Shown here piece after piece: positions 60,748 through 64,000 of a stretch of 64,000 nt of DNA (the first letter of the stretch is position 1; each line of letters starts with the position of its first letter). The DNA comes from Nansenia antarctica. Taxonomy: Eukaryota; Chordata; Actinopteri; Argentiniformes; Microstomatidae. Under the pieces are notes generated by a model, which saw only the letters and a list, made by a program, of their open reading frames with translations, was not told the DNA's origin and searched no databases. The stretch is taken from positions 66,978,063 through 67,042,062 of the forward strand of contig OZ022344.1 in the NCBI GenBank assembly GCA_963989245.1, given 5' to 3'. The translations under genes and the position numbers were made by a program.

Positions 60748-63456
60748 CATCATCATTATTATTAATAATATTATCATTATTATTATTGTAACAGCCCTCT
60801 CCACTATCTTTCGACTAGTCATAGGTAGTGCTCCAGTTGTCTCTGTGGCTGAAGGAGGAGGAGGTCAGGTGAATGTTACCTGTGTGTCAGAGGGCTGGTC
60901 ACCTCAACCTACACTCACCTGGAGAAACAAAGCAGGAACACAGATCAGACCTGGGGGAGGAGTATTGAACACCACAGGTAAGTACAGTACATCCGATCTC
61001 TCAAAAGTGAGCTGTAATGAATGAATGAATGAATGAATGAATGAATGAATGAATGAATGTAATGTTTGACAGTTTGACATAATGTTTGACATTTTATTAC
61101 CATTCCAAATTTTATGGAAGACTCAAATTACTTGATTGTGAGATGATTCATACATGAAATTGTGAATTTAGGGTATATCGACTTTCATTGGTTTTAGTAA
61201 GAAATGTATAATATTTGTGGAATTTGGTATTGGCTACATAAAGATCCAAGGTTAGGAATAAATCATATACATTTGCTATTTGGTTGGCCAATTCCTTTAA
61301 ACATGATATTGGATTACTTGAAAACAAAAGTTCACAATCGGAATACAAAGTCAATGGAAATAAAAGCGGAGAGAGAGGACACTCTGTTGGGGTAAAGTGT
61401 ATCAGAAACGTCAGAATTTTTAAATCTTTCTTTTCACTTTGTTGATTGGTCAGATTGATAATTGTTGGGACATCCCAACTATGAAATGTTTAATTCTCAA
61501 GTTCTTTTTCAGGTAGTAACAATAAAAACAATATGTCTCTGTATCAGATCCTCAGGGCTTGGTGAATGTGAGCAGTTGGCTGCTGTATTCTCCCTCAGAC
61601 TCAGATTGGCTCTCCTGTACAGTCTCTCTGTCTGAGGAGGAGAGGAGAGAGAGCAGAGTGAAACCACGGATATCCATACTCCCAACAGCAGGTCCTGGTG
61701 AGTCTTTCAGAAAACAATAACTTGCACACACAAAGCTCTGTCCCAGTTCCTCACAAACTCTACTCTGCCCTTAAGAGGAGTGTGGAGATTGGATAATATA
61801 TTTAGCTTTTTATCAAAATTGACTTACAGAACAGCGAGTGCACATATACGCTTTTTATAGTATGTATGTATAGCGTATATGGTCCCAGCGGGAATCAAAC
61901 CCACAACTTAAGTGGTGCTAAATAGTGATAGTTTATCTTTTGTGTGTGTTCATTTATATTTACTGTGATGCCTTAGATTCATGTACCTGGAGCCTGGTGG
62001 CCTTCATTGTGACTCTGGTCCTGCTCATCCTCTGTGGTCTGGCATCTGTGGTTGTCATCCTGTACAAACAGAGAGGTGGTTAACATTCTACATTCTATTT
62101 CACTAGTAAGGACAGCAGTGTGTGATGGTACTGTAGTGTCAGTCCTATAGAGAGATATGTCACCTTTTACCTGCAATTATTAACACTTGATTAACCGAAA
62201 CAAATGCTCTCATCTCTTTAGGATTCTCCACAGTCTGTTCAACACAAAAGAGAAAAGACACAGGTAGTGTTTGTTGTACAATCTGATAAGACTGATTAAG
62301 AAATTAAATTAATCATGACATGTTGCTGACATGGTTGTATTTCTGTATTTCAGGTGGAAGTTCAGGTGTGAATTTATTATCTTTAGAGGCTGAAACCAAC
62401 CAGCAGAATTCATCTGTTGAAGAAGTTAAACCAGAAGGTAAAGTAGAGGAAGACATTCTAAAGTAAAGCTACAATCTAAACTGTATCAACCTACATATTC
62501 CATCTTCAGACACACTAATCCAATTGTTTATAACTCATCTAAAAGGTAAAACATGCATTAAACCATGATCACCCCTGAAGCAATTACTGTTATTGACATT
62601 TGATATTTTTTTAATACAGATTGGCAACAAGTGAAAGAAAAACAAGGTAGGGAAAAACATAGTTTATTACTTGTTCGTCATTTTATTTTGTGTTTATAAG
62701 ATCATGTCTGTTATAGACCTGGCAAAAATACAGTATTTATTTCAATTTTATTAGAATCAAGTTAGAGTAACTGTTTTTCTTAAACAGTTCAGGCTTACTA
62801 CTGATAATTACATGTTAATATGTTTGTGGACTGTTAATATAATTAGCAGACCAATCCATCTAAACAGTGTTTATGAGTTAGTGAAACTGTCTTCTCTTCC
62901 CTCAGTGATTGTCACTATGGATGTAAACACGGCTCCTCCTGGGATTATAGTTTATAGTGGAACAAGCGTTTATTATGACAATATCAAATATAAAACTCAC
63001 CCTAAAAGACATCCCCATGTGTTGAGTAACGAGAGATTCAGGTCAGGACAACACTACTGGGAGATGATAGTGAACTATACACACACAGACAAAAAGTCAT
63101 GGTATGTTGGTGTGGCCAGAGATACAGCTGATGAAAGATGTACAGCGTCTTTAATTCCTGAGCATGGCTTCTGGATTCTCTCTTATGAGAAACAAACAGG
63201 TCTCCATGCCAACACTGACCCTCCAACACCTGTACCTGGGGGAGAAGGGCTCTATGCAGTGGGAGTGTTTCTAGACTGTGACAAACACACTCTGTCCTTC
63301 TATAATGTTATTACACAGACACATCTCTACACATTTACTAGTGTGGTGACATCAGACTACCTTCAGTCTGTATTCAGCCCAGGACAAATTGATTCAATAC
63401 ATATACACATTATTGAAAATAATACATATAAATGGTGGTCAAATCAAAGGAAATGA
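58724..63456 (+). CDS. Butyrophilin-like receptor, copy 3
   Basis: Exon model: 58724-58733, 59451-59513, 59787-60149, 60819-60977, 61548-61697, 61977-62075, 62222-62263, 62354-62437, 62620-62646 and 62906-63456; 1548 nt, 515 aa, all internal borders phase 1. The signal peptide is MTSAVCLKVVRLAALIVTTA. The IgV exon is nearly identical to copy 2 (one visible difference is QYFCHV for EYVCHV). The IgC exons are intact. The TM exon is two codons shorter (LVAFIVTLVLLILCGL). The donor of exon 62222-62263 is intact, unlike copy 2. Exon 62354-62437 fuses two exons with the former intron end between them (GVNLLSLEAETNQQNSS). The B30.2 exon is full length (YWEMIVN, SWYVGVARD, GFWILSYEKQTG) and ends with an extra KWWSNQRK tail because the stop found in copies 1 and 2 is lost. 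It is probably expressed but needs transcript support. Confidence 0.83.
60712..60790. repeat. (ATT)n microsatellite in copy 3 intron 3
   Basis: ATT/ATC trinucleotide tract before the IgC exon. Shorter ATT tracts occupy the same place in copy 2 (52456-52507), and copy 1 has only a few units. Confidence 0.9.
61017..61058. repeat. (GAAT)n microsatellite specific to copy 3
   Basis: Ten GAAT units after the IgC exon. Copies 1 and 2 have a single TGTAATG there. Confidence 0.95.
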
Positions 63457-63757
63457 GACAGACATTTTAACATGTACTTTAATGAGGCCAACATTCTACA
63501 GCGGAACGGTATGTTCACTATAAGAGATAATGTAAATACATGACCACATGTCATACTACTATTATAGTAGTACTATACCAATGTCACTGCTCTCTACTGA
63601 TGGTCATTTGTAATGGATTTGCAGTATACATCTTTTATGATTGTTATATGTAGCAGGATCAATGTGTATATGGTACACCTCCTGTAATAAACATGTTGTA
63701 CCAACAACATGACTGAGTTCTTGAGTATTGATTTAATTCATCCTGATATTAGAGAAT
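63457..63757 (+). other. 3' UTR and flank of copy 3
   Basis: Collinear with the flanks of copies 1 and 2; AATAAA at 63686-63691. Homology to the other copies stops at 63757. Confidence 0.75.
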
Positions 63758-64000
63758 ATAGTCTTTATTATTTATTGATTCCCAACATTTAAACAGGCCC
63801 TCAAAACCCACCTCTTCAAGCTTGCCTTCACCAGTTAACCCTCTCCCCCTCCCCTTCCCATGTGTCCCCAGCACTACCTTAATTAGGCCCCTATACTTTA
63901 TTTTATGTCTTTTTTGTTTCTTTTTATTATTACTACTCAATCTTTTCAGTTTGAAAAGCGTCTTTGAGTGTCTAGAAAATTGCTATATAAGTCTAATGTA
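63758..64000 (+). mobile_element. LINE 3' end-like insertion at the right edge
   Basis: Begins where homology to the copy 1 and 2 flanks stops (after TATTAGAGAATAT). It translates in part to TFKQALKTHLFKLAFTS, resembling a reverse-transcriptase C-terminus, and ends GAAAATTGCTATATAAGTCT, a typical fish LINE tail. It is cut by the window edge. Confidence 0.6.

Noticed and set aside
63749..63940. 63-aa minus-strand frame
   Set aside because: Antisense of the LINE-like insertion at the right edge.

Overview
The window is vertebrate nuclear DNA, almost certainly from a teleost fish. The genes have short vertebrate-type introns with GT/AG borders, and CA/CT microsatellites are extremely dense. The C1-inhibitor gene has the two N-terminal Ig domains typical of fish. 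Several short inverted-repeat families (starting GGAGGCTGGTGGAGG, or built on AAAGGGTTC motifs) resemble repeats I know from salmonid genomes, so a salmonid/pike/smelt-type fish is plausible, but I cannot name the species. All exon models come from reading ORFs and splice borders by eye; no transcript evidence was available.

Layout. (1) 1-2195: possible 3' end of an unidentified + strand gene. (2) 4455-10064, minus: serping1 (C1 inhibitor), 9 coding exons, 611 aa. (3) 13036-16403, plus: tmem134, 7 coding exons, 208 aa. (4) 17066-21591, plus: aip, 6 coding exons, with its 3' coding end overrun by a 49-bp minisatellite. (5) 25319-33791, minus: cdk2ap2, 4 coding exons, 111 aa; its 6.1-kb last intron holds a 44-bp minisatellite, two hAT transposons and a CAGA-type satellite. 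(6) 37337-63456, plus: three tandem butyrophilin-like receptor genes (signal peptide, IgV, IgC, transmembrane segment, short cytoplasmic exons, B30.2/SPRY), with decayed Ig-exon fragments after copies 1 and 2.

From memory, TMEM134, AIP and CDK2AP2 are also neighbours on human 11q13.2, so genes 3-5 are a conserved block. PITPNM1, which lies between AIP and CDK2AP2 in human, is not visible here, and the tmem134/aip orientation appears changed. serping1 regulates complement and contact proteases. The butyrophilin-like cluster is an immune-receptor family that has grown by tandem duplication of a unit of about 8.4 kb, with later copy-specific changes: a duplicated cytoplasmic exon block, a lost splice donor, a fused exon, a shortened B30.2 domain and several transposon insertions with empty-site comparisons inside the window.

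The most unusual signals are: the aip 3' minisatellite, whose 49-bp unit looks like a 21-nt in-frame exon plus a 28-nt mini-intron; two different hAT elements with the same 8-bp target duplication inside one minisatellite; and the copy-by-copy remodelling of the butyrophilin cytoplasmic exons, two of which appear to derive from the start of the B30.2 exon.
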